Part shown: in pieces, positions 33,886 through 43,489 of the stretch
Layout: every line of letters starts with the position of its first letter
Numbering within the stretch: position 1 is the stretch's first letter
NCBI RefSeq assembly: GCF_023101145.1
Contig: NZ_CP073714.1
Span: forward strand, 3,720,001 to 3,784,000
From: Paenibacillus pabuli
Lineage (GTDB): Bacteria > Bacillota > Bacilli > Paenibacillales > Paenibacillaceae
Direction: 5' to 3'
DNA: 64,000 bases
Notes under the pieces: model-generated
What the model saw: the letters and a program-made list of their open reading frames with translations, nothing else
Told to the model about the DNA's origin: nothing
The model's database searches: none
Position numbers and translations under genes: made by a program

Positions 33886-33907
33886 TTAGGGTTACCGATA
33901 ACCCTAA
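33886..33907. promoter_or_regulatory. 22-bp palindromic operator between LacI regulator and fucI
   Basis: TTAGGGTTA (33886-33894) and TAACCCTAA (33899-33907) form a perfect 9-bp inverted repeat around CCGA, centred on CG as in LacI-family operators. This is the best candidate binding site for the divergent regulator. The 403-nt gap contains nothing else that looks like a gene. Confidence 0.6.
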
Positions 33908-34035
33908 TTATACAAAAAGTTGATTTATTTCAGTATAACCGCTCTTCATTTTAGCTCACATCGCTTCCTTCATACTTCATCGCAGGACAGCATAATGGAC
34001 TCAATAATATAGAGCGGTTTATTTAATTAAGTATT

Positions 34036-34049
34036 TGTAAACGCATTCA
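34036..34049 (+). promoter_or_regulatory. cre-like site upstream of fucI
   Basis: TGTAAACGCATTCA fits the catabolite-response consensus TGWAANCGNTNWCA with one mismatch (A for T after CGC). CcpA control of a sugar operon would be expected. Confidence 0.5.
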
Positions 34050-34208
34050 TAATAAAAAATAAGCGTGACATGCAATGGTAGTTTGTTACCTCGGGTATCG
34101 GTGAACAGAAGGAAGAGACTCGATAATTTGCCCCATCAAAACTGCACAAGGACAAGGCAGAAGTCATTCGTACCTATTCTTGAAACCATTGAAGGAGGAC
34201 GTTTTAGT

Positions 34209-35999
34209 ATGACACATCAGGATTACCGTTATAAACAGGCATTTCCCAAGATTGGTATTCGTCCAACAATTGACGGCAGACGCAAGGGTGTTCGCGAATC
34301 GTTAGAAGAACAAACGATGCGCATGGCAACTTCTGTTGCCGAGCTGCTCTCAGCAGAACTTCGTTATCCCGATGGTACGCCGGTAGAATGCATCGTTGCC
34401 GAGTCCTGTATTGGTGGTGTGAACGAGGCAGCGGCAGCAGCGGAACTATTCAGTCGCTCCAACGTGGGCGTGACCATTACCGTCACACCTTGCTGGTGTT
34501 ATGGAACAGAAACGATGGATATGTCTCCATCCATTCCCACGGCGATCTGGGGCTTTAACGGAACTGAACGTCCGGGTGCAGTATATTTGGCAGCAGTACT
34601 CTCTGCCCATGCACAGAAGGGGATTCCGGCTTTTGGCATCTATGGTGAGGACGTTCAGGATGGAGGAGATACAACGATTCCTGATGACGTTCGTGAGAAG
34701 TTGCTTCGTTTCAGCCGTGCGGGCCTTGCCGCTGCAACCTTGAAGGGACGTGCTTATCTATCCATCGGCTCAGTATCCATGGGTATTGCTGGCTCCATCG
34801 TGAACGATTCCTTTTTCCAAGAGTATCTTGGCATGAGAAATGAATATGTGGATATGAGTGAGCTTACTCGTCGTATAGAGGAAGAAATCTACGATCCCGA
34901 GGAGTATAAGCTGGCACTGGCTTGGGTGAAGGAGAACTGTAGTGAAGGACCGGACAACAATCCTGCCCATCTGCAGACAGACCGTAAACGCAAAGAATAT
35001 GAATGGGAAACGGTTGTGAAGATGACCCAGATCGTACGTGACCTGATGGCAGGTAATCCGAAGCTGGCCGAGCTGGGATTCACAGAAGAATCCATGGGCC
35101 ACCACGCGATTGTCTCCGGGTTTCAGGGACAACGACAGTGGACAGATCATTCACCCAACGGAGATTTTCTGGAGTCCATTCTGAATTCATCCTTTGACTG
35201 GAATGGCAAACGCGCGCCTTATCTGGTGGCAACAGAGAACGACAGCCTGAATGGAGTGTCGATGTTATTTGGTTCCTTGCTTACACATACTGCGCAGATC
35301 TTCGCAGATGTACGCACCTATTGGAGCCCGGATTCGGTAAAACGGGTTACAGGACACCAGTTGGAAGGAAATGCAAAGGACGGTATTCTGCATCTGATCA
35401 ACTCCGGTTCTGCGGCATTGGATGGTACAGGGCAACAATCAAGAGCGGGTGAGCCTGTGCTTAAGCCTTTCTGGGAAATTACAGACGAAGAGGTTCAGGA
35501 CTGCCTGAAAGCGACCTCATGGCGTCCGGCATCCGTCGAATATTTCCGGGGCGGCGGCTATTCGGCTGATTTCCTGACCAAGGGCGGCATGCCTGTTACG
35601 ATGACGCGTCTTAATTTAGTTAAAGGACTAGGCCCAGTACTGCAAGTGGCTCAAGGTTACACGGTCGACCTTCCTGAGGATGTGCATGATACGCTGGATC
35701 AGCGGACAGATCCGACTTGGCCATCCACCTGGTTTGCACCTGTTCTGACGGGCTCAGGGGCTTTTACTTCGGTCTATGAAGTGATGAATCAATGGGGTGC
35801 GAACCATGGCTCCATCTCTTATGGACATATCGGAGCGGATTTGCTGACACTTGCCTCCATGCTTCGTATCCCGGTGAGTATGCATAACGTACCGGAATCT
35901 GAGATTTTCCGTCCGCGTGCCTGGGGACTGTTTGGCACAAGTGAACCGGAAAGTGCCGATTACCGGGCGTGCAGTGTATTTGGACCTTTGTATCGTTAA
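34209..35999 (+). CDS. fucI: L-fucose isomerase
   Basis: This 596-residue ketol isomerase converts L-fucose to L-fuculose using Mn2+. The start [22 protein letters not shown], the central [14 protein letters not shown] and the signature [17 protein letters not shown] are those of FucI. The length matches the E. coli enzyme (591). The ATG at 34209 is preceded by AAGGAGGAC; in-frame codons further upstream lack a site. D-arabinose is often a second substrate. It is the first gene of an isomerase-kinase-aldolase set. Confidence 0.95.
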   Translation: MTHQDYRYKQAFPKIGIRPTIDGRRKGVRESLEEQTMRMATSVAELLSAELRYPDGTPVECIVAESCIGGVNEAAAAAELFSRSNVGVTITVTPCWCYGTETMDMSPSIPTAIWGFNGTERPGAVYLAAVLSAHAQKGIPAFGIYGEDVQDGGDTTIPDDVREKLLRFSRAGLAAATLKGRAYLSIGSVSMGIAGSIVNDSFFQEYLGMRNEYVDMSELTRRIEEEIYDPEEYKLALAWVKENCSEGPDNNPAHLQTDRKRKEYEWETVVKMTQIVRDLMAGNPKLAELGFTEESMGHHAIVSGFQGQRQWTDHSPNGDFLESILNSSFDWNGKRAPYLVATENDSLNGVSMLFGSLLTHTAQIFADVRTYWSPDSVKRVTGHQLEGNAKDGILHLINSGSAALDGTGQQSRAGEPVLKPFWEITDEEVQDCLKATSWRPASVEYFRGGGYSADFLTKGGMPVTMTRLNLVKGLGPVLQVAQGYTVDLPEDVHDTLDQRTDPTWPSTWFAPVLTGSGAFTSVYEVMNQWGANHGSISYGHIGADLLTLASMLRIPVSMHNVPESEIFRPRAWGLFGTSEPESADYRACSVFGPLYR

Positions 36000-36022
36000 A
36001 AGCAACATTCCATTCCTGTCAT

Positions 36023-36062
36023 ACGCCATGTTCCTTATGAAATAAAGGTAGCATGGCGTTCT
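36023..36062 (+). terminator. Hairpin between fucI and the kinase gene
   Basis: ACGCCATG (36023-36030) pairs with CATGGCGT (36052-36059), with an inner CCTT/AAGG pairing. Only a short T-rich tail follows (TCTCTT), so it may attenuate rather than stop transcription. Confidence 0.4.
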
Positions 36063-36125
36063 CTTGAGAGCTGTGTTCAGAACTTGATTACTGCTTAACG
36101 CCTAGGGCTAAGGAGGCTTGGAAGA

Positions 36126-37628
36126 ATGGGCAATGAAGCAACACATGTGCTTGCGGCAGATTACGGCGCCGGAAGCGGCCGGGTGGTCCGTGGGACCTTT
36201 GACGGGAGCAAGCTCTCGTTACAGGAAGTGCATCGATTCAGTAACGATCCTGTACACCTGGGGGATGGATTGTACTGGGATTTCCTGCGCCTTTTCCACG
36301 AACTGAAACAAGGGATTGTAAAGGGCATGCAAGGCATCTCCCAACCGGTCCGTTCCATCGCTGTGGATACGTGGGGAGTCGACTATGGATTAGTGGACGG
36401 GGAGGGAAGATTATGCTTCAACCCCCGCCATTACCGGGAATCGCGTAATGCGAAGTGGATGGAAGAAGTTCTGCGCATGGTGAATGAAGAAGAGTTGTAT
36501 TCCATGTCCGGTGTGCTGCCACAACAGATTAATACCGTATTTCAACTGCTTGGAAGTGTGCGCGAGCACTCGGAAGGTCTGCGGCCAGATGTGCGCATGT
36601 TATTGATGCCAGATTTATTTAACTATTATCTATCTGGTCAGCAGGCCAGCGAGTACACAATTGCCAGTACAAGCGGACTGTTGCATGCCGGCGAGGTCCG
36701 TTGGAATGAACAATTGATTGGCCGTCTGGGTATCCCGGAGACGTTATTTCCACCTCTCGTACAGCCAGGCACGGTGCTGGGGCAGTTAACGGATGACTTG
36801 TGTGCAGAGTTGAAGACAGGGCCGATGCAAGTGATATCTGTAGGTTCACATGATACTGCCTCTGCCTTGGCAGCCATTCCTGCGACAGATTCCGAATTCG
36901 CCTTTATTAGCTGCGGCACTTGGTCTCTGATGGGCGTGGAACGCGACAGTCCTGTATTGGATAATCGTAGTCGTCAACTAGGGTTCACCAATGAAGGTAC
37001 GGTAAATGGCAAGGTGCGAACCTTGAAGAATCGATCAGGCCTGTGGTTGCTGCAGGAGTGCAAACGGCAGTGGGAACGGGAGAATCAACGTTTTACCCAT
37101 GAGGAACTCGTCCAGCTTGCTGCTTCGGCAACCGCCCATCAATGTTATGTCTTGCCAGGTGATGGAGTGTATTTGGCCCCTGGTGACATGCCATTGCGAA
37201 TCCAGCAGCAGTGCAGTGCCAGCGGGCAAGCAATACCCGAAACGACCGGAGCCATTGTTCGTTGTATTCTCGAAAGTTTGGCGCTGGAGTTCAGACAGAC
37301 TCTCGATGAACTGGAACTGATTACTGGCACCCGGCCACGGGTGATTCATATGGTCGGTGGCGGTGTGCATAATCGTTTATTGTGCCAATTTACGGCTAAT
37401 GCAGCAGGTATTCCAGTGATAGCAGGACCTGCTGAGGCAACTTCAGCCGGAAATTGCATGCTGCAATTTCTGGCCCATGGCGAAGTAAGCAGCTTGTCCG
37501 AGATACGAGAAGTTATGGCTTCTTCCTTTTCTCCCGAAAGTTATGAGCCAGAAGACACCGCAAGATGGCTGGAAGGCTACCAAATCTACCAAAACCTGAA
37601 TCAAACCTTGGCGAACAGATCCCATTAG
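36126..37628 (+). CDS. FGGY-family rhamnulokinase-like carbohydrate kinase (acting on L-fuculose?)
   Basis: This 500-residue sugar kinase phosphorylates a ketose at C1. The N-terminal phosphate-binding segment VLAADYGAGSGRVVRGTFDG, the AVDTWGVDYGLVD motif and RTLKNRSGLWLLQECKRQW place it closest to RhaB. The C-terminal VHMVGGGVHNRLLCQFTANA-like region is the ATP site of FGGY kinases. Although the sequence is rhamnulokinase-like, its position between fucI and fucA argues that L-fuculose is the working substrate here; RhaB and FucK are known to be related. AGGAGG precedes the ATG. Confidence 0.9.
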   Translation: MGNEATHVLAADYGAGSGRVVRGTFDGSKLSLQEVHRFSNDPVHLGDGLYWDFLRLFHELKQGIVKGMQGISQPVRSIAVDTWGVDYGLVDGEGRLCFNPRHYRESRNAKWMEEVLRMVNEEELYSMSGVLPQQINTVFQLLGSVREHSEGLRPDVRMLLMPDLFNYYLSGQQASEYTIASTSGLLHAGEVRWNEQLIGRLGIPETLFPPLVQPGTVLGQLTDDLCAELKTGPMQVISVGSHDTASALAAIPATDSEFAFISCGTWSLMGVERDSPVLDNRSRQLGFTNEGTVNGKVRTLKNRSGLWLLQECKRQWERENQRFTHEELVQLAASATAHQCYVLPGDGVYLAPGDMPLRIQQQCSASGQAIPETTGAIVRCILESLALEFRQTLDELELITGTRPRVIHMVGGGVHNRLLCQFTANAAGIPVIAGPAEATSAGNCMLQFLAHGEVSSLSEIREVMASSFSPESYEPEDTARWLEGYQIYQNLNQTLANRSH

Positions 37629-37709
37629 ATGAGTATTTTGGCACTAGAGCGATAAAAGTTGATTCTGCAAACTCTTGAAATAGAAAAAGTCAAAGGAGTG
37701 GAGAAGATC

Positions 37710-38372
37710 ATGTCTGAACAACAGGTAAGAGAAGAATTGACCAAATATGCCCGTAGAGCGGTTGCTCAAGGGCTAGTGGTAGGACCAGGAGGGAATCTGA
37801 GCGCACGTTCCGAAGGAACGATGCTGCTTTCGCCGAGTGGTTATGCACTTGAGGATCTGGAGCCTGACGATTGGATCGCGATAGATATTGCGACAGGAGA
37901 GACACGTGCCGGATCGACACGTCCTTCCTCCGAAGTATTAATGCATTTGTACAGTTATCGTGTAAATCCGGAGATCCAGGCTATTGTGCATACACATCCG
38001 GCATACACCATCGCCCTGAGTCTCGTTTTCAATGAATTGCCTCATTTGTTCCCTGATCAGTCGGCACTAGTGGGCGATATCGGTTTTGTCCCTTATGTAC
38101 TGCCCACGACCAAACTTCTTGCTGATGCAGTAGCTGCTAAGGTTGAAGAGCACACAGCGCTCATTCTCGTCAACCACGGATTGGTTACGACAGGTAAAAA
38201 CCTGCGCGAAGCCTACTACCGCACCCAGGTGGTGGAGGAAAGCGCCAAGGTGTACATGATCGCCAAGGCAGCTGGGGAGCCTAAAGTGCTTACTGCGGAA
38301 CAATACAAGGAGATCCAATCTCTTGAAAGTGAAGCCTACCGCGTACAGCTGCTGCAACAACTCAAGTCATAA
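37710..38372 (+). CDS. fucA: L-fuculose-1-phosphate aldolase (class II aldolase/adducin family)
   Basis: This 220-residue zinc aldolase cleaves L-fuculose-1-phosphate to dihydroxyacetone phosphate and L-lactaldehyde. The phosphate-binding GGNLSAR and SPSGY motifs, catalytic Glu in RPSSEVLMH, zinc histidines in IVHTHPAYT and the later NHGLVT are intact. The ATG at 37710 has GGAG six bases upstream. It completes a three-step fucose pathway. No fucose transporter or lactaldehyde dehydrogenase gene is next to it. L-ribulose-phosphate epimerase/aldolase relatives are possible but less fitting. Confidence 0.9.
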   Translation: MSEQQVREELTKYARRAVAQGLVVGPGGNLSARSEGTMLLSPSGYALEDLEPDDWIAIDIATGETRAGSTRPSSEVLMHLYSYRVNPEIQAIVHTHPAYTIALSLVFNELPHLFPDQSALVGDIGFVPYVLPTTKLLADAVAAKVEEHTALILVNHGLVTTGKNLREAYYRTQVVEESAKVYMIAKAAGEPKVLTAEQYKEIQSLESEAYRVQLLQQLKS

Positions 38373-38416
38373 TTGAATATTTATAATCAAACGAAGCATA
38401 TAAAGGTTATCTCAAC

Positions 38417-38480
38417 AAGAGCAGATTACGTCCTTCAGAAAAAAATCTGGAAAGGATGTGATTTGCTCTTTTTTTATTTT
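38417..38480 (+). terminator. Terminator after fucA
   Basis: AAGAGCA (38417-38423) and TGCTCTT (38464-38470) close a long interrupted stem that also pairs TCCTT (38431-38435) with AAGGA (38451-38456 region), followed by seven T. Confidence 0.8.
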
Positions 38481-38538
38481 GGATCACAAAGGTCCTATAT
38501 GATGAAAAAAATAATACATAGTAATTGGGTAAGAATTA

Positions 38539-38567
38539 TTGAAATTATTATCGATTGAAGGTATACT
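38539..38567 (+). promoter_or_regulatory. Sigma-A promoter of the hydantoinase-type operon
   Basis: TTGAAA (38539-38544) and TATACT (38562-38567) with a 17-bp spacer, about 65 nt before the regulator start. It is a near-consensus promoter. Confidence 0.7.
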
Positions 38568-38631
38568 GTCGTTAATCATCAGTGAGTAACAACAAAAGAA
38601 CTACAATTATTATATATGAGGAGTGGATTTA

Positions 38632-39384
38632 GTGGGTCCTGAGCTAAACGAATTGGAGTTGGAATACGAACTGCTGAAGCAGCTTCGGGACGCGAGCGCT
38701 CCCATCGGGGCCAGCACGTTGGTTCATACCCTGGGCAAAACGTACGGTCTAAGTCAGGCTACAATCGGAAGAAGACTTATGGAGATGGACGTTGAAGGTT
38801 TCACGTTACTGAAGGGACGGAAGGGAAGGCTTCTGACCGAACAGGGGCTGGAGCGAATCAAGATTCTGGAGAAGGAGTTACAGCAAAAAAGTGTGAATTC
38901 TCAGCTCATTCAGATGCTCAACCATTCCGGTGAAAAGGCTCTGCTTGATGTCCTTGTAGCCAGAAGGGCTCTGGAACGGGAGATTGCTTCCCTGGCGGCA
39001 CAGCGAGCCTCAAAAGAATACATATTTCTGCTTGAAGCCTCCATAGCTACCCAGAATCAATTGCTTTCCCAGAATATTATTCCTTACGAGGAGGACCGGG
39101 AATTTCACAGGCTGCTGGCTTATGCGGCTCAAAACCAGATTCTTCTGCATGCGGTTGAACTGGTCTGGGAGACAAGCCGTGATTTCCTGGAAACAGCTTA
39201 TATTAGGCAAAGAGTAGGAAGCGAACTGGTCGTGGACCATCAGCAGATTCTGGAGGCTGTAGCAGCGGGCTCACCTGAACAGGCTGAAGCGGCAATGGTG
39301 AATCATATCAACCAGATGATTGAGGATGTCAAACGATATTTTGCCATGCAGAACCTTAATATAACTTCGGATGAGACCCGGTGA
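38632..39384 (+). CDS. FCD-domain transcriptional regulator with an atypical winged helix
   Basis: This 250-residue regulator has an N-terminal winged helix (about 8-70: ELLKQLRDASAPIGASTLVHTL, SQATIGRRLMEMDVEGF, GRKGRLLTEQG) closer to the NrpR/ribonuclease R-type HTH than to the usual GntR domain. An FCD ligand-binding domain follows (about 100-235), with REIASLAAQRAS, EEDREFHRLLAYAAQNQ and DHQQILEAVAAGSPEQAEAAMVNHI. The acidic and histidine residues in DREFH, H and H are those used for metal in FCD proteins. The start is GTG 38632, eight bases after GAGGAG. It heads the hyuA-hyuB-ABC array and probably senses its substrate. Confidence 0.82.
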   Translation: MGPELNELELEYELLKQLRDASAPIGASTLVHTLGKTYGLSQATIGRRLMEMDVEGFTLLKGRKGRLLTEQGLERIKILEKELQQKSVNSQLIQMLNHSGEKALLDVLVARRALEREIASLAAQRASKEYIFLLEASIATQNQLLSQNIIPYEEDREFHRLLAYAAQNQILLHAVELVWETSRDFLETAYIRQRVGSELVVDHQQILEAVAAGSPEQAEAAMVNHINQMIEDVKRYFAMQNLNITSDETR

Positions 39385-39400
39385 TAAAGGAGTTGAGCTT

Positions 39401-41446
39401 GTGAAAACAATTTATCGATTAGGTATAGATATCGGAGGCACATTCACGGATGCCCTGGTTATGGACAATCATGGCAGGGTGATTGCGGCACTGAAGACAC
39501 CATCGATTGCAGCAGCTCCGGAACAGGCGATTTTTAATGCACTTGATCAGCTCAAGGAAAGCGGAGTGGATCTTCATGAGATCGATTTGTTTGTGCATGG
39601 AACAACGCTTGGTGTTAACACTCTAATTGAGCGTAACGGCGCAGTTACAGGTCTGTTGGTCACCAAAGGTTTCAGGGATATCCTTGAAATTCGGAGGCTC
39701 CGACTGGAGGATACAACCAATCTGTATGGTGACAAGACCGATGCGCTTGTTCCGAGACATCTCGTCAAGGAAGTGCATGAACGAACGCTTGCGAACGGAA
39801 ACATACTTCAACCACTGAATCGCGAACAACTGCTTCAAGTGGTCGACGAGCTGGTGGAAGAGGGAATTACAGCCTTGGCGATCAGTTTCCTGCACGCTTA
39901 TGTCAATCCTGCTCATGAGCAGCTCGCAGAAGAGTTAATCAAGGAACGTCATCCGCACCTGTTTCTCTGCAGAAGCAGTGCCATTTGGCCACAACAGCGT
40001 GAATTCGAACGCACACTTGCTACAGCCATGAATGCATATGTTGGGGAGCGCATGGGATCATACTTTCTGCGCCTGCAAGAAGGAATTGGCGCTTACAGTT
40101 TGAAAGCCAATTTGCTATCCACGATGTCCAATGGTGGAATCATGACGGCAGCCAGAGCGGCCAAAGAACCTGTACGTACTCTTCTGTCCGGACCTGCTTC
40201 TGGCGTAATCGCCGCAACCCATATTGCCGAGCAGGCCGGCATTCGTCAAGTCATCACGTTCGACATGGGCGGGACAAGCGTTGATGTCGCCCTCATCGAT
40301 AATGAGCCTGCCTATTCTACCGAGAATAAGGTTGGAGATTTTCCAGTCATCATTCCCGCTGTGGATGTAACCGCGATTGGAGCGGGTGGGGGCTCAATTT
40401 CTTGGCTCGATTCCGTAGGCGTACTCAAGGTGGGACCACGAAGCGCAGGAGCCAATCCGGGTCCAGCCTCCTATCATCGTGGGGGAGAAGAGCCAACAAC
40501 GACGGATGCTTATTTGCAACTGGGCATTTTGCAGGCTGATCGATTCCTTGGCGGACAGATGCGTCTGCACCCGGAGCTTGCAGAACGTGCTCTGGGCAAT
40601 CTTGGCGAACGGCTTGGACTAAGTCCCACGCAAACTGCACAGGCCATTCTTGATGTGGCCACCGCCAATATGTACGCCCAGTTCTCTCCGCTCATGGCAC
40701 GCAAGGGTGTTGATCCTCGTGACTTTACGCTGCTCGCCTATGGTGGAGCTGGGCCAATGCATGCTTTTCTCATGGCGCGTGAAGTGGGCATCCGCCGAGT
40801 GCTGATCCCGCCATCTCCAGGAACACTTTGTGCCATGGGCTGCACGGTTGCCAACCTTCGCAATGATTTCGTTCATACCTTGCACAAAAGCAGTCAAACG
40901 CTTGAGCCTGGCGAGTTAGCAAATCTATACACCAGACTTGAAGATCAAGGGCGTAGCTGGGTTGAAGAGGAAGCCCGCGGCGGAGTGAAACTGGAACATA
41001 TCTATTGCTTATACAGCGCCGACATGCGTTATGAAGGTCAGGCCTTTGATTTGGAGATTAACCTCACATCCGAAGAAATCGCCGATCCTGAGAAAGCAAG
41101 GGACAAATTCCATGGGTACTACCATAATGTGTTTGGCATCAGCCAGCCGGAAGCTGATGTGATGTTCGTTAGTCTGAGAGCGACCATTGTTGGCATTCTG
41201 CCCACCCAAAGTACGGCGTCTCCGGCAGAGTTGCCATTCGATGAGAGTGAAGCAGAAGAACGGATCATCACTTTTGACCACCAACAGCAAACAGCAAAAG
41301 TTCTAAAGAGGGGACAGGTCCCACTGGATATGCCCATTCACGGGCCCATTATTGTGGAGGAATATGATACAACCATTTTCATCCCGCCTGGCTTTACGGT
41401 ATACCGGGATGGATACGGGAATGTGATTGGGGAGGTGGAGCAATGA
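39401..41446 (+). CDS. hyuA: Hydantoinase/oxoprolinase family protein, subunit A
   Basis: This 681-residue ATP-dependent amidohydrolase subunit has the ASKHA phosphate loop LGIDIGGTFTDALVMD at its start. LFVHGTTLGVNTLIERNG and GFRDILEIRRL follow, then GPASGVIAA and ITFDMGGTSVDVALI. The family includes N-methylhydantoinase, 5-oxoprolinase and, more distantly, acetone carboxylase beta subunits; the substrate cannot be fixed from sequence. The GTG at 39401 follows AAAGGAG with good spacing, and the stop overlaps hyuB by 4 nt. An ABC importer lies downstream, so the substrate may be imported. Confidence 0.9.
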   Translation: MKTIYRLGIDIGGTFTDALVMDNHGRVIAALKTPSIAAAPEQAIFNALDQLKESGVDLHEIDLFVHGTTLGVNTLIERNGAVTGLLVTKGFRDILEIRRLRLEDTTNLYGDKTDALVPRHLVKEVHERTLANGNILQPLNREQLLQVVDELVEEGITALAISFLHAYVNPAHEQLAEELIKERHPHLFLCRSSAIWPQQREFERTLATAMNAYVGERMGSYFLRLQEGIGAYSLKANLLSTMSNGGIMTAARAAKEPVRTLLSGPASGVIAATHIAEQAGIRQVITFDMGGTSVDVALIDNEPAYSTENKVGDFPVIIPAVDVTAIGAGGGSISWLDSVGVLKVGPRSAGANPGPASYHRGGEEPTTTDAYLQLGILQADRFLGGQMRLHPELAERALGNLGERLGLSPTQTAQAILDVATANMYAQFSPLMARKGVDPRDFTLLAYGGAGPMHAFLMAREVGIRRVLIPPSPGTLCAMGCTVANLRNDFVHTLHKSSQTLEPGELANLYTRLEDQGRSWVEEEARGGVKLEHIYCLYSADMRYEGQAFDLEINLTSEEIADPEKARDKFHGYYHNVFGISQPEADVMFVSLRATIVGILPTQSTASPAELPFDESEAEERIITFDHQQQTAKVLKRGQVPLDMPIHGPIIVEEYDTTIFIPPGFTVYRDGYGNVIGEVEQ

Positions 41447-43416
41447 TTGGCGACAAGGTTTTTCTTGAGATTTTCAACAACCGGATTCAGGCTGCGGTGG
41501 AGGAAATGGCCAATGTCGTGCTGCGCACGGGATTCACTGCTTTTGTTAAAGAAACGGGCGATTTTGGAACTTATCTCTTGTCACCATCCGGGGAAACGTT
41601 TGGTTCACCATTGGAAACGGGTTACAATCTGTCCCTTGGCATACCCGCAGCGGCGACCATAAACAGCATTACAGACTGGAAGGAAGGTGATCTGGTCATC
41701 TGCAATGATCCTTATTCCACCAAAGGCATGGTGACACATCTACCGGATGTTCATCTGATCAAGCCCTATTTTCACAAAGGGGAAATCATCGCATACGGCA
41801 TGTGCTTTGTTCATTCATCCGATGTAGGTGGTAAGGTACCTGGGAGCGTATCCCCAAGCGCCTACGATATTCATATGGAAGGCATTCGAATTGCGCCAGT
41901 CAAGCTGTATGAAGCAGGCGTTCTTAATGAGCAGATACTGCGCATGTTTCTGGACAACAGCCGCATTCCGGAGCAAAACCTCGGTGACCTCAAGGCACTG
42001 ATGGCAGCCTTGAATCGGGGAGAACAGCGACTTGAAGAGCTTATCGACCGCTACGGTGTAGAGCGAATTCAGCAGGGCATTGAGCATTTGCTGGAATACG
42101 CTGAGTTGAAGGCCCGAGTCATCGTACAGGAGATCCCCGACGGTTCGTATGAGTTCTGGGACTATCTGGAGAAAGGTCCTGGCGGTTATCCCATCCGTTT
42201 GCGCTGCAAAATGACGGTAGCCGGCAGTGACATTCACCTGGACTTTAGCGGTACCGACCCTCAGGTCAGAGCTTCGTTCAATATTCCTACCCACAATCAA
42301 CAGGGGCATTATATGCTGGTTCCCGCGCTCATTCGTTATTTCCGTACGCTCGATCCGACGATCCCATGGAATTCGGGCATGATTCGCATGGTGAAAAATT
42401 ACGCACCGCCAGCTTCAGTTCTCAACCCGGAGCCGATGGCAGCGGTTGGGGCACGAGCAGCTACCTTTATTCGGCTGATGGATGTCATCACAGGCGCTCT
42501 TGGAAAAGCTCAGGCCAGCAAGGTTCCCGCCGCAGGAGCCGGACAGGCATGCATCGTTATGATGGCGATGACAGATGCGTCTGATGGCAAGAAAAAAGTT
42601 GGCGTGATCCAGCCAATATGCGGCGGTTCAGGAGCAAGACCGATGAAAGACGGGATTGATGGCATGGATTTTGCCGTGGGTCATCTTCGAAATATTCCTG
42701 CGGAAACAGTAGAATCCGAGATGCCTGTGCTCATAGAGCATTATGGCCTTCGTGCTGATTCCGCTGGTGCTGGAACTTTCCGTGGTGGAAGCGGAATCGA
42801 CCTGTGTGTCAAAATTCTTACACCAGATACCGTAATGACAGCCAGAAATATGGAGCGTATGGAGTTTCATCCGTGGGGAAGGCTTGGCGGAGGTGTAGGT
42901 AGCCATGGGGAAGCGATTCTCAATGCTGGACGTGCAAGTGAACATCATCTGGGAAGAATTGATGAGTTGCTGCTTCAACCCGGAGAAACGGTGACGTTCC
43001 TGTCACAGGGCGGAGGTGGATATGGCGATCCATTTGATCGGGATCCACTGCTGGTTCTGGAGGATGTTAGAAGAGGGCTGGTATCCACAGAAAAAGCTCT
43101 TGAACTGTATGGTGTCGTCATAGAAGGCCGGAATCTGAACGAGAGTGAGACCAGACAGTTGCGGACCAAGCGAGAACGGCAGCAGGAAGAATTCGATTAT
43201 GGCTGGACAAGGAAGCAGTTCGAGAACATATGGACTGACGAGATGCAAGTATCGCTGAATCAGGCACTGCTGAATGTTCCGCTTGCACTCAGAGACTACC
43301 TGAAACGTCAGACCATGGGAGTAGTGGAGGAAAAGCAAACAGCGTCCGTCTCCGTATCCCCACATGAGATATCAGGCATTATGGAAGGGTTGCGTCAGAA
43401 AATAGGATTGCAGTGA
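41443..43416 (+). CDS. hyuB: Hydantoinase/oxoprolinase family protein, subunit B
   Basis: This 657-residue partner of HyuA belongs to the hydantoinase B/oxoprolinase family. FLEIFNNRIQAAVEEMANVVLRTGFT at the start, WKEGDLVICNDPYSTKGMVTHLPD, and the glycine-rich GGGGYGDPFDRDP near the end are diagnostic. Together with HyuA it equals the domain content of a single-chain 5-oxoprolinase. Start and hyuA stop overlap as ATGA. A 73-nt gap with no evident terminator separates it from the solute-binding protein gene, so transcription probably continues. Confidence 0.92.
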   Translation: MIGDKVFLEIFNNRIQAAVEEMANVVLRTGFTAFVKETGDFGTYLLSPSGETFGSPLETGYNLSLGIPAAATINSITDWKEGDLVICNDPYSTKGMVTHLPDVHLIKPYFHKGEIIAYGMCFVHSSDVGGKVPGSVSPSAYDIHMEGIRIAPVKLYEAGVLNEQILRMFLDNSRIPEQNLGDLKALMAALNRGEQRLEELIDRYGVERIQQGIEHLLEYAELKARVIVQEIPDGSYEFWDYLEKGPGGYPIRLRCKMTVAGSDIHLDFSGTDPQVRASFNIPTHNQQGHYMLVPALIRYFRTLDPTIPWNSGMIRMVKNYAPPASVLNPEPMAAVGARAATFIRLMDVITGALGKAQASKVPAAGAGQACIVMMAMTDASDGKKKVGVIQPICGGSGARPMKDGIDGMDFAVGHLRNIPAETVESEMPVLIEHYGLRADSAGAGTFRGGSGIDLCVKILTPDTVMTARNMERMEFHPWGRLGGGVGSHGEAILNAGRASEHHLGRIDELLLQPGETVTFLSQGGGGYGDPFDRDPLLVLEDVRRGLVSTEKALELYGVVIEGRNLNESETRQLRTKRERQQEEFDYGWTRKQFENIWTDEMQVSLNQALLNVPLALRDYLKRQTMGVVEEKQTASVSVSPHEISGIMEGLRQKIGLQ

Positions 43417-43489
43417 TCAGTTACATGAAGGAAAATGATTTAATTTTGTCACATCCATAAAACCAACTTAATCAATGGGGGAAATTCAC

